DNA from: an uncultured Armatimonadota bacterium
GTDB taxonomy: Bacteria > Armatimonadota > UBA5829 > DTJY01
Reading direction: 5' to 3'
DNA: 14,003 bases
NCBI GenBank assembly: GCA_937875395.1
Contig: CALNCU010000032.1
Span: 1 to 14,003 of the forward strand
The notes under the pieces were generated by a model. That model was not told the origin of the DNA. It made no database searches and saw nothing but the letters and a program-made list of their open reading frames with translations. The position numbers were made by a program, and so were the translations under genes. This document shows positions 12,786 through 14,003 of this stretch, in pieces (the stretch's first letter is position 1; each line of letters begins with the position of its first letter).

Positions 12786-13571
12786 ATGAGCATAGCCACA
12801 CAAGTTCATATACCCACTCACGGCAACGAAAAACTGGAGCACTTTCTAAATCTTGTGAATGCAGATGAAGAACTCATCCAGATATGGCAGTGCGTCAATA
12901 TGAACGCCGTCTACAGATCCGGCATGAGCGATCACGGCTATGTGCATGTTCAGATAGCAGCCAACGCCGCATCTAAAATCCTCCGGTTGCTCCTGGATGG
13001 CGGGATAGTGCCAAGCATAGTATCAGATTACCGTCTCTCTGAGGAGGATTCCGCTGTTGTGGTTGTTGGCGGATGCCTTCTTCATGATATTGGAATGTGC
13101 GTGCAGCGGGAGAACCACGAGATATACGGAGTAGCCCTTGCATCTGAAGTGCTTCCGCGGCTTCTGGGTCCAATCTATGGGATGAGGGAGCGCATTATAA
13201 TCACTTCAGAGATTCTGCACTCCATTATAGCCCACCAATGGGAGGAGACCTGCCTTACAATAGAGGCGGGGGTTGTGAAGGTGGCGGATGCGCTGGATAT
13301 GACTCATGGACGTTCAAGAATCCCGTTTGAAGCAGGTGAGATAAATATCCACTCCGTATCTGCCGCCGCCATAGACAGCGTACACATAAAAGCAGGCACA
13401 AACAAGCCCGTGCATGTGGATATAGTACTGCGAAACTATGCTGGAATATATCAGGTTGATGAGCTCCTGAAGCCCAAACTGCTTGGGTCAAGCATTGCGC
13501 CCTATGTAGAAGTCTGCGCATCTATCCGCGGCGAGCCGGGGCATGATCTGGGCGTGGTGTATAGCCTGTAA
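12786..13571 (+). CDS. HD-domain protein, probable metal-dependent phosphohydrolase
   Basis: From the chosen start the product is 261 residues. HD-domain landmarks: H54 in SDHGYVHVQIAANAA, the H100-D101 doublet in GGCLLHDIGMCV, histidines H111, H145 and H150 in HEIYGVA and LHSIIAHQWE, and D168 in VVKVADALDM. These side chains normally bind one or two metal ions for hydrolysis of phosphate esters such as nucleotides or cyclic dinucleotides; the substrate is unknown. The C-terminal ~90 residues (INIHSVSAAAIDSVHIKAG onward) look like a beta-rich accessory domain. The frame extends to an ATG at 12750, but I prefer 12786 because AGGAG lies six bases upstream, while the earlier ATG has no ribosome-binding site. 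It appears monocistronic, ending at a strong hairpin. Confidence 0.88.
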   Translation: MSIATQVHIPTHGNEKLEHFLNLVNADEELIQIWQCVNMNAVYRSGMSDHGYVHVQIAANAASKILRLLLDGGIVPSIVSDYRLSEEDSAVVVVGGCLLHDIGMCVQRENHEIYGVALASEVLPRLLGPIYGMRERIIITSEILHSIIAHQWEETCLTIEAGVVKVADALDMTHGRSRIPFEAGEINIHSVSAAAIDSVHIKAGTNKPVHVDIVLRNYAGIYQVDELLKPKLLGSSIAPYVEVCASIRGEPGHDLGVVYSL

Positions 13572-13581
13572 ATTTAAAATG

Positions 13582-13604
13582 GGGGCAGAAAAGTATTCTG
13601 CCCC
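13582..13604. terminator. Bidirectional hairpin terminator between convergent genes
   Basis: GGGGCAGAA (13582-13590) and TTCTGCCCC (13596-13604) are a perfect 9-bp stem with a 5-nt loop. The - strand reading is followed by CATTTTAAATTT, good for terminating the Arg-rich gene; the + strand reading, 10 nt after the HD-gene stop, lacks a T tract. Confidence 0.75.
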
Positions 13605-13636
13605 GGTGCGCTTATCTTGATTCAGGGTGGCAAATA

Positions 13637-13912
13637 TTACCGCGGGCATGCCGTTCCCGGTGCCGGCCTGCTTCTTGCGGGAGCCGGGCATGCAGGAGTT
13701 CTGCTTCTTCTGGTTGCCGTGCTCCGCCTGGTGCTTCTTCTAACAGTTCTCTTGCGGGTTACGCTCCTTTTGGCAGTGCTCCGCCTCTGCACAGTCCGTC
13801 GCTGCGGGCACGTAGGCGCAGGGGATGTATTCTGCGCATACCCAATCACCGGTATGGATGTTGCAGCTATTACAAACAGAACAACGGTGGCAAGAAATCT
13901 GCGTATTTTCAT
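13637..13912 (-). CDS. Small secreted Arg/Ser/Thr-rich basic protein, unknown function
   Basis: From the ATG at 13912 the product is 91 residues. Residues 1-27 are a clear Sec signal peptide (MKIRRF, hydrophobic LATVVLFVIAATSIPVIG, cleavage near YAQ). The mature part of about 64 residues is low-complexity: repeats of the RRST/RKRTVRRST type, then a Pro/Ala/Arg tail, with three Cys residues (TCP, ACP, ACP) and almost no acidic residues. I recognise no family. The frame extends 17 codons upstream to an ATG at 13963, but AAAGGAG seven bases before 13912 and the signal peptide decide the start. That it is a real gene rather than a composition artefact rests on this ribosome-binding site plus signal peptide. 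A polycationic exported protein could bind DNA, anionic polysaccharide or membranes; this is speculation. Confidence 0.72.
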   Translation of the reverse strand: MKIRRFLATVVLFVIAATSIPVIGYAQNTSPAPTCPQRRTVQRRSTAKRSVTRKRTVRRSTRRSTATRRSRTPACPAPARSRPAPGTACPR

Positions 13913-14003
13913 GAAAATACTCCTTTCGCCTGGGATAGGAATCTTATATTGAATTCTTGGCACTTATTCCCAGCTATGCGATTTACGCAAACTTCACGCC
14001 CGC

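Noticed and set aside
13617..13952. A 111-codon + strand frame rich in Leu and Val, resembling a membrane protein
   Set aside because: It is the antisense shadow of the Arg/Ser/Thr-rich repeats, which read as Leu/Val on the other strand. It lacks a ribosome-binding site.
1..14003. CRISPR arrays, insertion sequences, rRNA genes and intact tRNA genes
   Set aside because: I looked for regularly spaced repeats, transposase motifs and tRNA arms on both strands and found none beyond the tRNA 3' fragment.

Overview
The window looks like a chromosomal piece of a Gram-negative-type bacterium, most likely from the Armatimonadota. The main pointer is the pseudopilin-like gene at 6175-6819: its N-terminus (type IV prepilin signal followed by an ALFPVFAKAREKAR-like stretch) and C-terminal H-X9-DG motif are typical of that phylum and of Planctomycetes-like lineages. 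This taxonomic call is inference; no rRNA gene or complete marker gene is present.

Layout. The left edge holds the 3' end of a B12-dependent ribonucleotide reductase gene on the + strand. From 631 to 11834 every gene is on the - strand. In transcription order these are: a radical SAM/SPASM protein (11834-10752); a translationally coupled pair of an SDR-type epimerase-like protein and a TIM-barrel, glycosidase-like protein (10530-8288, ATGA overlap); a GntR-HTH/LacI-effector regulator (8163-7000); a tight operon of an H-X9-DG pseudopilin, a secreted CBM-only protein and a secreted CBM + GH123-like protein (6819-3200); gpsA (2994-1999); and a GH1 beta-glycosidase (1902-631). The right end has a PEBP/YbhB-like protein (-), an HD-domain protein (+) and a small secreted Arg/Ser/Thr-rich protein (-). 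The longest gene-free stretch is 11835-12207.

How the parts fit. The central block reads as a glycan-handling locus. Two secreted carbohydrate-binding products are made with a pseudopilin, and the GH1 enzyme, which has no signal peptide, would work on imported sugars. An AraR-like regulator sits in the middle. The palindrome TACATGTA occurs three times in the window by my reading. Each copy is just downstream of a possible -10 box, in front of the GH1 gene, the regulator gene itself, and the epimerase/TIM-barrel operon. This suggests a local sugar-responsive regulon with autoregulation. gpsA is a housekeeping gene with its own near-consensus promoter.

Most interesting non-coding parts: (a) 11835-12207, with a - strand promoter carrying a 19-bp palindrome between -35 and -10, and a strong + strand promoter that faces no + strand gene but precedes about 150 nt able to fold into two hairpins, a candidate small RNA; (b) a 25-nt match to the 3' end of a tRNA-Pro gene at 10678-10702 without the rest of the tRNA, a possible integration scar. 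All function calls come from motif recognition by eye; no database search was run.
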